Counted from the first letter of the stretch, positions 1-6,556 are shown. The stretch is DNA of 10,612 nucleotides from an uncultured Alphaproteobacteria bacterium (GCA_903933475.1 CAIZKE010000037.1:1-10612); one strand, 5' to 3'. Notes: a model not told the origin generated them from the letters alone. Numbers and translations: made by a program.

Positions 1-83
1 ACCTCCGACTGCGGGCGCTGGGCCTTGCGTCCGGCAACGTCGGCACGTTTGTACTCGGCGATCTGGGCGAGGATGTCGGTCAT
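1..83 (-). CDS. trpC: Indole-3-glycerol phosphate synthase, N-terminal fragment (cut by window edge)
   Basis: Only the first 27 codons are inside the window; the gene continues past base 1. The peptide begins MTDILAQIAEYKRADVAGRK, which resembles the N-terminal helix of indole-3-glycerol phosphate synthase (a short Met-x-x-Ile-Leu-x-x-Ile stretch followed by a basic 'YKR..DVA.RK' segment). This enzyme closes the indole ring from CdRP in the fourth pathway-specific step of tryptophan synthesis. The ATG (83..81) overlaps the trpD stop codon as ATGA, so the two are probably translationally coupled. The assignment rests on this short N-terminus and on its position directly after trpD; the catalytic residues lie outside the window. 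Confidence 0.85.
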   Translation of the reverse strand, partial: MTDILAQIAEYKRADVAGRKAQRPQSE

Positions 84-1096
84 TGGCCGTTGGAAATCCA
101 CACCAGGGCGTCCAGGGCCGCAAGGGCCCGGCCGTCGTCGATCACCTGGCCGGCGAGGCTGACGCCTTCGGCCAGGGACCGGACCCGGTCGGCCACCAGG
201 AAGGCAGCGGCAGCGTTCAGCAGGACGATGTGGCGGTAGGGTCCCGGCGTCCCGGACAGCACGGCGCGCAGGGCCTCAGCGTTGTGCTGCGGGTCCCCAC
301 CAACCAGGTCCTCCAGGCGACCCTCCGGGATCCCGGCCTCCGAGGGGCGGACGGTGAAGCGCCGCAGGGCCCCATCCCGCAGTTCGACCACCTCGGTCTC
401 CCCGGTGGTGGTCAGTTCGTCCATGCCCTGGCCGTGCACCACCCAGGCGCGCTCGGAGCCGAGGTCGCGCAGGACCTCTGCCACAGGCTCCAGCCATTTC
501 GGGTCAAAGACCCCGAGCACCTGCCGGGCGGCGCCCGCAGGATTGGTCAGGGGCCCCAGCAGGTTGAACAGGGTCCGGAAACCGAGCTCGGCGCGGATGG
601 GTGAGACGTGCCGCATGGCACCATGGTGGGCCTGGGCGAACAGAAAGCAGACGCCGGCGGTCTCCAGCGCCCGGAGCTGACGCTCGGGATGGGCCTCGAT
701 ATTGACCCCGAGGGCGGCCAGGACATCGGCGGTCCCCGACTTCGAGGACAGGGCGCGGTTGCCGTGCTTGGCCACCTTCAAGCCCCCGCCGGCAGCCACG
801 AAGGCCACGGCCGTGGAGACGTTCAGGGTATGCAGGCCGTCTCCGCCCGTCCCGCAGACATCGAGGGTCGGAAAGGGGACTTCCAGCCGGACGGCGGCGG
901 ACCGCATGGCCCGGGCACCGGCCGCGATTTCCCCAGGAGTCTCGCCGCGCATGCGCAGGGCGGTCAGGGCCGCGCCGACCTGGGCCGGGCTCGGTTCCCC
1001 GCGCAGGCAGGCGGAAAAGAAGGCCTCGGCCTCCGCGGCGTCCATGACCTCGCCGGCTGCAAGTCGGCCCAGCAGGGGGCGGAAGGCTTCAGACAC
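80..1096 (-). CDS. trpD: Anthranilate phosphoribosyltransferase
   Basis: Transfers the phosphoribosyl group of PRPP to anthranilate in the cytoplasm, the second step of tryptophan synthesis. The 338-residue product has the usual family length. Visible motifs are the glycine-rich PRPP loop CGTGGD (81-86), KHGNR (110-114), SSKSGTAD (117-124), the hinge/anthranilate region RTLFNLLGPLTNPA (174-187) and HGQGMDELT (221-229). I chose the GTG at 1096..1094 because the homologous protein starts there (VSEAFRPLLGRLAAGE). The same frame is open upstream to 1228, but that extension lies inside trpG and has no family resemblance. The gene starts 8 bases before the end of the trpG stop (GTGTCTGA) and ends in a 4-base overlap with trpC, so trpGDC look like one coupled operon. 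Confidence 0.96.
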   Translation of the reverse strand: MSEAFRPLLGRLAAGEVMDAAEAEAFFSACLRGEPSPAQVGAALTALRMRGETPGEIAAGARAMRSAAVRLEVPFPTLDVCGTGGDGLHTLNVSTAVAFVAAGGGLKVAKHGNRALSSKSGTADVLAALGVNIEAHPERQLRALETAGVCFLFAQAHHGAMRHVSPIRAELGFRTLFNLLGPLTNPAGAARQVLGVFDPKWLEPVAEVLRDLGSERAWVVHGQGMDELTTTGETEVVELRDGALRRFTVRPSEAGIPEGRLEDLVGGDPQHNAEALRAVLSGTPGPYRHIVLLNAAAAFLVADRVRSLAEGVSLAGQVIDDGRALAALDALVWISNGQ

Positions 1097-1670
1097 GGGC
1101 CCGCGCAGCCAGTTCAAGGAAGTTCCCGAGCAGCTTGTGCCCACCCTCCGTGGCGATGGACTCCGGATGGAACTGCACCCCGTGGATCGGCCGCGAGCGG
1201 TGCTGCAGGCCCATGATCTCGCCGTCATCGGTCCAGGCCGTGATCTCCAGGACGTCAGGCAGGCTGCCCCCGTCGACGGCCAGGCTGTGGTAGCGGGTGG
1301 CGGTGAAGGGGTCGGGCAGGTCGCGGAAGACGCCCTTGCCTGAGTGCTGGATGGCGCTGGTCTTGCCGTGCATCAGGGCCTTGGCGCGGACGACGCGCCC
1401 GCCGAAGGCCTGACCGATGGACTGGTGGCCCAGGCAGACCCCCAATATGGGCAGGGCCTCCGGGGCCTGTCGCAGGAGATCGAGGCAGATGCCGGCGTCG
1501 TCTGGCGTACAGGGCCCGGGCGACAGGAGCACTGCGTCCGGCTTCAGGGCGATCGCAGCGGCGGCGGACAGGTCATCATTGCGATAGACGCGCGTCTCCG
1601 CCCCCAGTTCGTTCAGGTAGTGAACCAGGTTGTAGGTAAAACTGTCGTAGTTATCGATCACCAGGATCAT
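1089..1670 (-). CDS. trpG: Anthranilate synthase component II (glutamine amidotransferase subunit)
   Basis: Class I glutamine amidotransferase that releases ammonia from glutamine and passes it to TrpE, giving anthranilate from chorismate. The 193-residue protein is standard length for a stand-alone TrpG. It shows the N-terminal MILVIDNYDSFTYNLV, the oxyanion loop LLSPGPCTP (48-56), the nucleophile elbow GVCLGHQ with Cys79, the HGKTS loop (101-105), and the VQFHPES motif with His168 and Glu170 completing the triad. It is not fused to TrpD or TrpE. The ATG at 1670..1668 has an AGGGA Shine-Dalgarno-like sequence about 7 bases upstream. It is the first gene of the trpGDC block and is divergent from a small membrane-protein gene. 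Its leader can fold so that this ribosome-binding site is paired (see the repeat entry). An identical fold with PabA cannot be excluded, but linkage to trpD, trpC and trpE makes TrpG the natural call. Confidence 0.96.
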   Translation of the reverse strand: MILVIDNYDSFTYNLVHYLNELGAETRVYRNDDLSAAAAIALKPDAVLLSPGPCTPDDAGICLDLLRQAPEALPILGVCLGHQSIGQAFGGRVVRAKALMHGKTSAIQHSGKGVFRDLPDPFTATRYHSLAVDGGSLPDVLEITAWTDDGEIMGLQHRSRPIHGVQFHPESIATEGGHKLLGNFLELAARARV

Positions 1671-1743
1671 GGACCTGTCCCTAGTGAAACCCTTGCCCGA
1701 GGGAAAGCCTGATTGTCAGGAACGAGCGTCCGGGACAGGCTCC
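1671..1743. repeat. Nested inverted repeats in the trpG / small-gene divergent region
   Basis: The 77-base gap between the two divergent start codons holds an outer inverted repeat: GGACCTGTCCC (1671-1681) against GGGACAGG-C-TCC (1732-1743). This is 11 pairs with one bulged base. Inside it lie two smaller ones: CCCT..AGGG (1690-1693/1700-1703) and CCTGA-TTG-TCAGG (1708-1720). Read as minus-strand RNA this is a three-way junction whose closing stem contains the trpG Shine-Dalgarno region and ends one base before the ATG. On the plus strand the same stem contains the SD-like GGGACAGG before the small gene. The repeats are seen directly; any regulatory role is inference. Confidence 0.6.
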
Positions 1744-1747
1744 ACCC

Positions 1748-1927
1748 ATGGATTCAGATGATTCCCCGAAAGGTGCCGTGAGCCCGGATGAACTGGCCAG
1801 GGCCCGGGCCCTGCTCCAGTCGCCCCGGCGGGACGACGGAGCCTGGGCGGCCCTTGCAGCGGCCGCCTTCGCCGCCGCCACAGCCCTGGCCCTCGCTGCC
1901 GCCGTCATCCTCGCCCCCATGCCCTGA
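1748..1927 (+). CDS. Small single-pass membrane protein, 59 aa, unknown function
   Basis: The product is 59 residues. It has an acidic start (MDSDDSPKG), a short helix-prone segment (SPDELARARALLQSPRRDD, 12-30), and an Ala/Leu/Val-rich hydrophobic stretch from about 33 to 56 that is long enough for one membrane helix, ending ILAPMP. The basic residues before the helix (RR at 27-28) suggest the N-terminus stays in the cytoplasm. About 78% of codons end in G or C, in line with coding sequence here, although an Ala-rich stretch in GC-rich DNA can give that by chance. A weak SD-like GGGACAGG lies 8 bases before the ATG. It is divergent from trpG and convergent with the DUF481 gene, filling an otherwise empty interval. 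I do not recognise a family; the layout is of the kind seen for small hypothetical membrane proteins in Caulobacterales. Confidence 0.55.
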   Translation: MDSDDSPKGAVSPDELARARALLQSPRRDDGAWAALAAAAFAAATALALAAAVILAPMP

Positions 1928-1950
1928 GGGGCCCGGGGGCGAGGGACGGC
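1901..1950. terminator. Long GC-rich hairpin between convergent genes, candidate bidirectional terminator
   Basis: GCCGTC (1901-1906) pairs with GACGGC (1945-1950). After a two-base bulge, CCTCGCCCCC (1909-1918) pairs with GGGGGCGAGG (1935-1944). Inside, GCCC (1921-1924) pairs with GGGC (1929-1932) around a TGAG loop. That is about 20 base pairs in 50 bases. It covers the last codons and stop of the small gene and sits 15 bases beyond the DUF481 stop, as expected for a shared transcript end. Neither side has a T-run, so it is not a classical intrinsic terminator; it could act with Rho or as a 3'-end stabiliser. Confidence 0.5.
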
Positions 1951-1964
1951 AGCCCGTTACGCCC

Positions 1965-2879
1965 TCAGAAGGAATAGACCAGGGCGGCCCGGGTGGTCGT
2001 GTCGGTCTGCTCCCGGCCGAGAGGCGGGTCCGACTCCGTCCGGATGTTAAATGAGGCCCGTGCGGCCAGGGCCCCGGACAGTCGTGTGGTCAGGGCGGTG
2101 GTCGACTCGATCGTGTTGCTCTGGCTGTCGAAGTAGGCAACGACGACCTCGGACAGGGAGGTGTTTTCGTTGATCTCCCAGACTAGGCGGCCGCCCAGTC
2201 GGCCCCCGATGGTGGACTCGCTGTAGTCCTGCCCGGGAACCGAGATCGCCGGCTTCACATATTCAATTTGGCGAGCAGCCACGCTGGCGTCGACGTCCAG
2301 GATCAGGTCCTTACGGTCGATGACCCGGTAGCCGAGGCCGAGGGACTCGCTGAAGCGGCTGTCGATGCCGGCGAACACGTCCTTCTCCCAGCTCACCGCG
2401 CCTATGGCGTAGAACCGGTCGGTGAACTTGTAGTTGCCCTCGTAGCCGAGGAAATAGCGTTCCTTGGTCGTGGTCCCGTCCGTGCTCCTGTAGTCGGCGA
2501 TCCCATCGACCCGGTGCCGCCACTTCAGGGATTCCTTCTTCAGGCCCAGGCCTATGGCAACGCCGGTCTCCTCCGCATTGCCGGTCGAGACAAAGCCTCC
2601 GGCCTCGCCCTCACCGGTCCAGCCTTCGAAGAAGGTCTGGCTGGACAGCTTTTCCACCCGGGCGGCCTCGGCGGCGGCGGCGATCTCGCCCAGCCGGGCG
2701 TCGATCTCGGCAGCCGAGCCGGGGTTGGTCTGCTTGGCGATGTCGGCGACGACCTTGAGATTCGCCGGGTCCTTGGAGGCGGCCTCGATCATCGCAGCCA
2801 CGCTCGCCGGAATGGGTTCAGCCAAGGCGGCGGTCGGGGCGCCAAGGGCCAGGATGGCAGCGGCGGTCAGCAACTTCAT
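1965..2879 (-). CDS. DUF481-type outer-membrane beta-barrel protein
   Basis: The 304-residue product has a Sec signal peptide (MKLLTAAAILALGAPTAALA, likely cut after Ala20). Next is an Ala/Glu-rich, helix-prone segment of about 60 residues (22-80), then a domain of alternating hydrophobic/polar strands. That domain opens with GWTGEGEAGGFVSTGN (86-101), the signature-like start of the DUF481 (YdiY-like) family, and ends in Phe (LVYSF), the usual C-terminal signal for BAM-dependent outer-membrane insertion. Family members are predicted porin-like or salt-induced outer-membrane proteins with no firmly known substrate. A GGAG ribosome-binding site lies about 7 bases before the ATG. It lies 125 bases downstream of trpE on the same strand and is convergent with the small membrane-protein gene. 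It interrupts the tryptophan genes but has no visible metabolic link to them. Confidence 0.85.
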   Translation of the reverse strand: MKLLTAAAILALGAPTAALAEPIPASVAAMIEAASKDPANLKVVADIAKQTNPGSAAEIDARLGEIAAAAEAARVEKLSSQTFFEGWTGEGEAGGFVSTGNAEETGVAIGLGLKKESLKWRHRVDGIADYRSTDGTTTKERYFLGYEGNYKFTDRFYAIGAVSWEKDVFAGIDSRFSESLGLGYRVIDRKDLILDVDASVAARQIEYVKPAISVPGQDYSESTIGGRLGGRLVWEINENTSLSEVVVAYFDSQSNTIESTTALTTRLSGALAARASFNIRTESDPPLGREQTDTTTRAALVYSF

Positions 2880-2971
2880 ATCTGTCTCCAGTGAAATCGG
2901 GCCTTGGCCCTTGGGTTCACGCTTGTCGCATGGCGGGCCGCGAGGGAAGCGTCTCTCCGGTTTGACGGGGG

Positions 2972-2998
2972 TTACCAGGGGCTATTGCCCTCGGGTTG
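2972..2998 (+). promoter_or_regulatory. Caulobacter-type sigma70 promoter match, antisense to trpE
   Basis: TTGACGG (2972-2978), a 12-base spacer and GCTATTGC (2991-2998) closely match the published Caulobacter housekeeping promoter consensus (TTGACGS, 10-14 bases, GCTANAWC): the -35 is complete and the -10 has six of eight positions. It lies in the gap just beyond the trpE stop and points into trpE on the antisense strand. No plus-strand gene follows. It may be a chance match. Confidence 0.3.
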
Positions 2999-3004
2999 AC
3001 CGGG

Positions 3005-4537
3005 TCAGACAAATCGCCAGGTCTCCTCGGCTGCCCTTCGCAGGGCCCGGGCCTTGTGCAGGGTCTCGTCATATTCAGCGTCCGCGTCGCTGTCCGCCAC
3101 CACGCCGCCACCCGCCTGGATGTGCATGAGCCCGTCCTTGAAACAGGCGGTGCGGAGCACGATGCAGGTGTCCACGGATCCATCGGCGCCGAAATATCCC
3201 ACCGCCCCGGCGTAGGCGATGCCGCGCTTTTCGAGCTCGAGTTCGTCGATGATCTCCATGGCGCGCACCTTGGGGGCGCCCGAGAGGGTCCCGGCGGGCA
3301 GGGCGGCCATCAGGACGTCCACGGGGTCCAGGCCCTCGGGCGCATCCCCCTCCACATTGGACACCAGGTGCATGACGTGGCTGTAGCGCTCGACGAAGAA
3401 GCTGTCGGTCACCCGCACGTGAGGACCCGGCGCGCGCTGGACGGGCGCATTGGCGCCGGCCGCGTTCAGCATGGCCACTCGCCCCACGTCGTTGCGGCCG
3501 AGGTCCAGGAGCATGAGGTGCTCGGCCCTTTCCTTGGGGTCGGCGCGCAGTTCGGCCTCCAGGGCCAGGTCCTCCTCGGGCGTGGCGCCCCTTGGCCGGG
3601 TTCCGGCGATGGGGCGGATGGTGATCTTGCCATCTCTCAGGCGCACCAGGATCTCCGGCGAAGAGCCCGCCAGCTGGAAGTCGCCGAAGTTCAGGTAGAA
3701 TAGGAAGGGCGAGGGATTGGTCCGCCGGAGCGACCGGTAGAGTGCGAAGGGATCGTGCGGGAAGGGCGCGCGGAACCTGTGGCTCGGCACGACCTGGAAG
3801 ATGTCGCCGGCGGCGATGTAGGTCTTGGCCCGGTCGACGATGGTCCGATAGTCCTGGCGGCTGACCGGGGTGGTGAACCGGTCCGGCAGGGGGGCCGCGT
3901 CTCCCGTCGGCGACGGGGCGGCGGTCTTCAGGTCCAGGCGGATGGCCTCCAGGCGGCCGCACGCAGCTTCCCAGGCGGCCTGGGCTGAGAGGCCGGACGG
4001 CCGCACCGTGGTCGCCAGCAGGATCTCCTGGGCGATGCCGTCGAATACGGCCACCACGGAGGGGCGGATCATCACTGCGTCCGGCAGGCCCAGGGGGTCG
4101 GGATTGACGTTTGGCAGGCGCTCGACCAGCCGGATCATGTCGTAGCCAATGGCCCCGAAGACCCCGGCGGTCATGGGCGGCAGGCTTGCGGGCAGATCCA
4201 GCCGGGAGGCGGCGACCAGTTCCCTGAGGGAATCGAGGGCCCCGCCGGGCTGGGGGGTGAAACGGCCGGCGTCGATAGCCTCGCCCTCGGCGATCTCTGC
4301 GACGTCGCCCCGGCACCGCCAGACCAGGTCTGGCTTGAGGGCAATGACCGAATAGCGCCCGCGCCAGGCGCCACCCTCGACGCTTTCGAAGAGAAAGGCA
4401 TAGGGGCGACCCTTTGCCAGCTTCAGGTAGGCGGACACCGGCGTCTCGAGGTCGTCGATCAGCCGGGTCCAGACGACCTGGGCGCGGCCGGCCGTGTAGA
4501 TTTCCGAGAAGGACTCGATGCCGGGTTCCGGGTTCAC
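3005..4537 (-). CDS. trpE: Anthranilate synthase component I
   Basis: Catalytic subunit that converts chorismate to anthranilate using ammonia from TrpG, the first committed step to tryptophan. The 510 residues comprise an N-terminal domain with the feedback-site segment FLFESVEGG (48-56) and GRYS (60-63), which in this family forms the tryptophan-binding pocket. The chorismate-binding domain follows: GDIFQVVPSHR (244-254), PIAGTRPRG (309-317), LDLGRND (344-350), YSHVMHLVS (385-393), PAGTLSGAPK (414-423), QAGGGVVADSD (474-484) and EYDET (488-492). The Trp-site motif suggests ordinary feedback inhibition. The start is a GTG (4537..4535) whose last bases form the TGA of the upstream ppiD gene (GTGA), so translation is probably coupled to ppiD. 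It is separated from its partner trpG by two unrelated genes. PabB is the main alternative; the TrpG/D/C context and full-length motifs favour TrpE. Confidence 0.96.
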   Translation of the reverse strand: MNPEPGIESFSEIYTAGRAQVVWTRLIDDLETPVSAYLKLAKGRPYAFLFESVEGGAWRGRYSVIALKPDLVWRCRGDVAEIAEGEAIDAGRFTPQPGGALDSLRELVAASRLDLPASLPPMTAGVFGAIGYDMIRLVERLPNVNPDPLGLPDAVMIRPSVVAVFDGIAQEILLATTVRPSGLSAQAAWEAACGRLEAIRLDLKTAAPSPTGDAAPLPDRFTTPVSRQDYRTIVDRAKTYIAAGDIFQVVPSHRFRAPFPHDPFALYRSLRRTNPSPFLFYLNFGDFQLAGSSPEILVRLRDGKITIRPIAGTRPRGATPEEDLALEAELRADPKERAEHLMLLDLGRNDVGRVAMLNAAGANAPVQRAPGPHVRVTDSFFVERYSHVMHLVSNVEGDAPEGLDPVDVLMAALPAGTLSGAPKVRAMEIIDELELEKRGIAYAGAVGYFGADGSVDTCIVLRTACFKDGLMHIQAGGGVVADSDADAEYDETLHKARALRRAAEETWRFV

Positions 4538-6465
4538 TTGCCGGCGGCCCCCTTGCCGTCCTTGCCTCCCTTTGCCTTCGGCGCTTCGATGCCGAGGGTC
4601 TGGCGGGCGAGTTCGGGATCGGTGCGGGTCTTCATCACCGCCCGGGCGTAGCGGGGCATCTGTCCGCCGATCTCGTTGAACAGGGTCATGCCCAGCTGGG
4701 GTCGCACCTGCTCCACGGCGCGCGCGTTTTCCGCCGCTGCCGGCGGCCTGATGGCGTCGACCCGGCCAACGATGAAGACGAAGGGTCCGCCGCCACTGGC
4801 CGCGAAGACCCCACCCTTTGCCGCGCCGAAGGCCTGGGCGAAGGCTTCCTGGGGCAGGGGCCCCTGCTGGCCTGAGGCCTGCCGGGTCAGGCCTGGAAGC
4901 CGGGCAAGCTGGGTCCCGACGCTCTGCGCCGCCTTGGCCATATCCTCGCCCTTGCGCACGCGCTCCGCGAGGGCATCAGCCTTCTCACGCAGGCGCTTGG
5001 ACATCTCCTGGCCCATCCAGGCCCGGGTGAGGGGTTGGCGGACCTCTTCGAGCGGGGGCAGGGCCTTGGGGAGGATCTTGTCGACGCGAACGACATAGGA
5101 TTCCCCCTGGCCCTCGTCCTCGATCTGGCTTTCGCCCCCCTCGGGAAGGCGGAAGGCCGTCTGGATCAGCTTGGCCGAAATACCGGCGACCGGCTTGCCG
5201 GAGGTATCGATGCCCTGGTCGGCGACGGGGCCCAGCTTGACCACCGAGACCCCCGCCTTGGCGGCGGCCTCGTCCAGGTTGGCTCCGCCCGCCTGGGCGT
5301 CATCGAAGACCTGGCTGATCTCGTAGACCCGTTCAGCCGCCAAGGTCTTGCGGGCCTCCGCCTCGAGCATGGGACGGATTGCATCCAGGGTCACGCTCTC
5401 TCCGGGCTGGATTCCGGTCACCTTGACCACGGCAAGGCCGAGGTCGCCCTGGACAACGCGCACCTCTCCAGAGGCCATGGCGAAGGCGGTCTCCCCGGTC
5501 TTGCGGTCAACGACCGCTGTGCGGGGCTTGTCGGCATAGACCACAGGCTCCACGCCTGCGGCCTTGGCCGCCACAGCAGGATCCTCGCCCTTGCCCAGTC
5601 GGTCCGCGATCTGGCGTGCAGCGGCCGCGTCCCGGGCCGGGATCTGCACCAGGGACCGGGTCTCGGGCCTGTTCAGGGAGTCCTTCCGGAAATCAAACTG
5701 CTTGCGGATGTCCGCCTCGCTCACCGTCACCGAGCCGGCGAACTTCGCGGCGCTGAAGCGCACGACGCTCAGGACGCGGAACTCTGGCCGCATGAGCCGA
5801 TCGGCATTTTCCTTCATGAAAGCGGTGAGTTGGGCCTCGGTGGGGGGCTCGGGCGGCTTCACGGCGGGCGGCCCGACCGCGAAGGCCGATACGTCCCGGG
5901 CCTCCTGGGCGAAGACCACGGCCAGGGCGCCATAGGCCCGGGGCGGTCTCAGCCCGTCCACCAGTCCGGCGGCCATATGCGACTGGGCGATATCGTCCCG
6001 AACGTTCCGCTCGAAGGTGGGGGCGGTCAGGTTGTTGCGCGCCAGCGCCTCCTCGTAGAGCCGCTTGTCGAACCTGCCGGACACCTGATCGAAGAAGGCC
6101 GGAATCCGCTGGATTTCCCGGGTGATCAGGCTGTCCGCCGGCTTCAGCCCGATCTTGTCGACCAGGGCGGCCATGGACTCACGGTCGGCCAGCATTTCCA
6201 GGACCCGGGAATCAAACCGGTTCTCCACCGCCAGCTCATTGCTGATCGGCTGCCCGGACTGGACTTCCAGATTTGCCTTCGCCCGGTCCCATTCCGTCCG
6301 GAACTCGGCCGGCGTGATGGCGCGGCCTCCTGCGTGCACGACTTCGTTGCTGGCTTGGGTCTTGAACACGTCGCTGACGCCCCAGACCGCAAAGCTGAGG
6401 ATCAGCAACCCGATGAGGACGGCGGCGACCCAGGATTTGGCGAAGACGCGGATGGCGGCGAGCAT
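4534..6465 (-). CDS. ppiD: PpiD/SurA-like membrane-anchored periplasmic folding factor
   Basis: The 643-residue product has a short basic N-terminus (MLAAIRVFAKSW), one membrane helix (13-30) and a large periplasmic part. Residues about 35-190 match the SurA/PpiD N-terminal chaperone fold (GGRAITPAEFRTEW, GRFDKRLYEEALARNNLTAPTFERNVRDDI). Around 265-350 is a degenerate parvulin-like segment (ARQIADRLGKGED, FAMASGEVRVVQGDLGLAVVKV) that lacks the usual S-D-x-x-S/A-x-x-GG-x-L stretch. Isomerase activity is therefore doubtful, as known for PpiD of E. coli. The C-terminus is a Lys/Gly-rich tail. Proteins of this type help newly translocated proteins fold near the SecYEG exit. I chose the ATG at 6465: it follows an AAGGG sequence and gives the typical start. 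The longer frame to 6537 (TTG) would run through the likely promoter. It is the first gene of a ppiD-trpE unit, divergent from tpiA. Confidence 0.88.
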   Translation of the reverse strand: MLAAIRVFAKSWVAAVLIGLLILSFAVWGVSDVFKTQASNEVVHAGGRAITPAEFRTEWDRAKANLEVQSGQPISNELAVENRFDSRVLEMLADRESMAALVDKIGLKPADSLITREIQRIPAFFDQVSGRFDKRLYEEALARNNLTAPTFERNVRDDIAQSHMAAGLVDGLRPPRAYGALAVVFAQEARDVSAFAVGPPAVKPPEPPTEAQLTAFMKENADRLMRPEFRVLSVVRFSAAKFAGSVTVSEADIRKQFDFRKDSLNRPETRSLVQIPARDAAAARQIADRLGKGEDPAVAAKAAGVEPVVYADKPRTAVVDRKTGETAFAMASGEVRVVQGDLGLAVVKVTGIQPGESVTLDAIRPMLEAEARKTLAAERVYEISQVFDDAQAGGANLDEAAAKAGVSVVKLGPVADQGIDTSGKPVAGISAKLIQTAFRLPEGGESQIEDEGQGESYVVRVDKILPKALPPLEEVRQPLTRAWMGQEMSKRLREKADALAERVRKGEDMAKAAQSVGTQLARLPGLTRQASGQQGPLPQEAFAQAFGAAKGGVFAASGGGPFVFIVGRVDAIRPPAAAENARAVEQVRPQLGMTLFNEIGGQMPRYARAVMKTRTDPELARQTLGIEAPKAKGGKDGKGAAGK

Positions 6466-6507
6466 GAGACCCTTCCCGGCCCGGACAACGGGCGCTTTGT
6501 TAGCGTG

Positions 6508-6537
6508 GGTATAGAGCCTCGCCGCAAGGTGCGGCAA
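6508..6537 (-). promoter_or_regulatory. Candidate ppiD-trpE promoter
   Basis: On the minus strand TTGCCG (6537..6532) is followed after 18 bases by TATACC (6513..6508), a reasonable sigma70 pair. It lies about 43 bases upstream of the chosen ppiD ATG. The match is moderate, and it rules against the longer ppiD start at 6537. Confidence 0.4.
6521..6535. repeat. Short perfect inverted repeat inside the ppiD promoter
   Basis: GCCGCA (6521-6526) and TGCGGC (6530-6535) are perfect inverted arms separated by three bases. They cover most of the -35 element and part of the spacer of the candidate ppiD promoter, the usual place for a repressor operator. Six-base GC-rich arms also occur by chance in DNA of this composition. 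Confidence 0.3.
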
Positions 6538-6556
6538 GCTTGGCCTCGGCTGGCGG

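Noticed and set aside
1097..1228. An upstream start for trpD at 1228
   Set aside because: The 44 extra residues lie inside trpG in another frame and have no TrpD-like sequence; the GTG at 1096 fits the family N-terminus.
1681..1749. A 22-codon reading frame upstream of trpG as a tryptophan attenuator leader peptide
   Set aside because: The frame starts ATG-GGT-GGA and ends 10 bases before trpG, but contains no Trp codon and is not followed by a terminator with a T-run, so classical trp attenuation is not supported.
2979..3004. A trpE terminator from AGGGC-AATA-GCCC on the minus strand
   Set aside because: Only four to five pairs, no T-run; too weak to separate from chance in this GC-rich gap.
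3075..4316. A 413-codon minus-strand frame within trpE
   Set aside because: Arg/Pro/Gly-rich translation in another frame of trpE, whose own frame carries all the chorismate-binding motifs.
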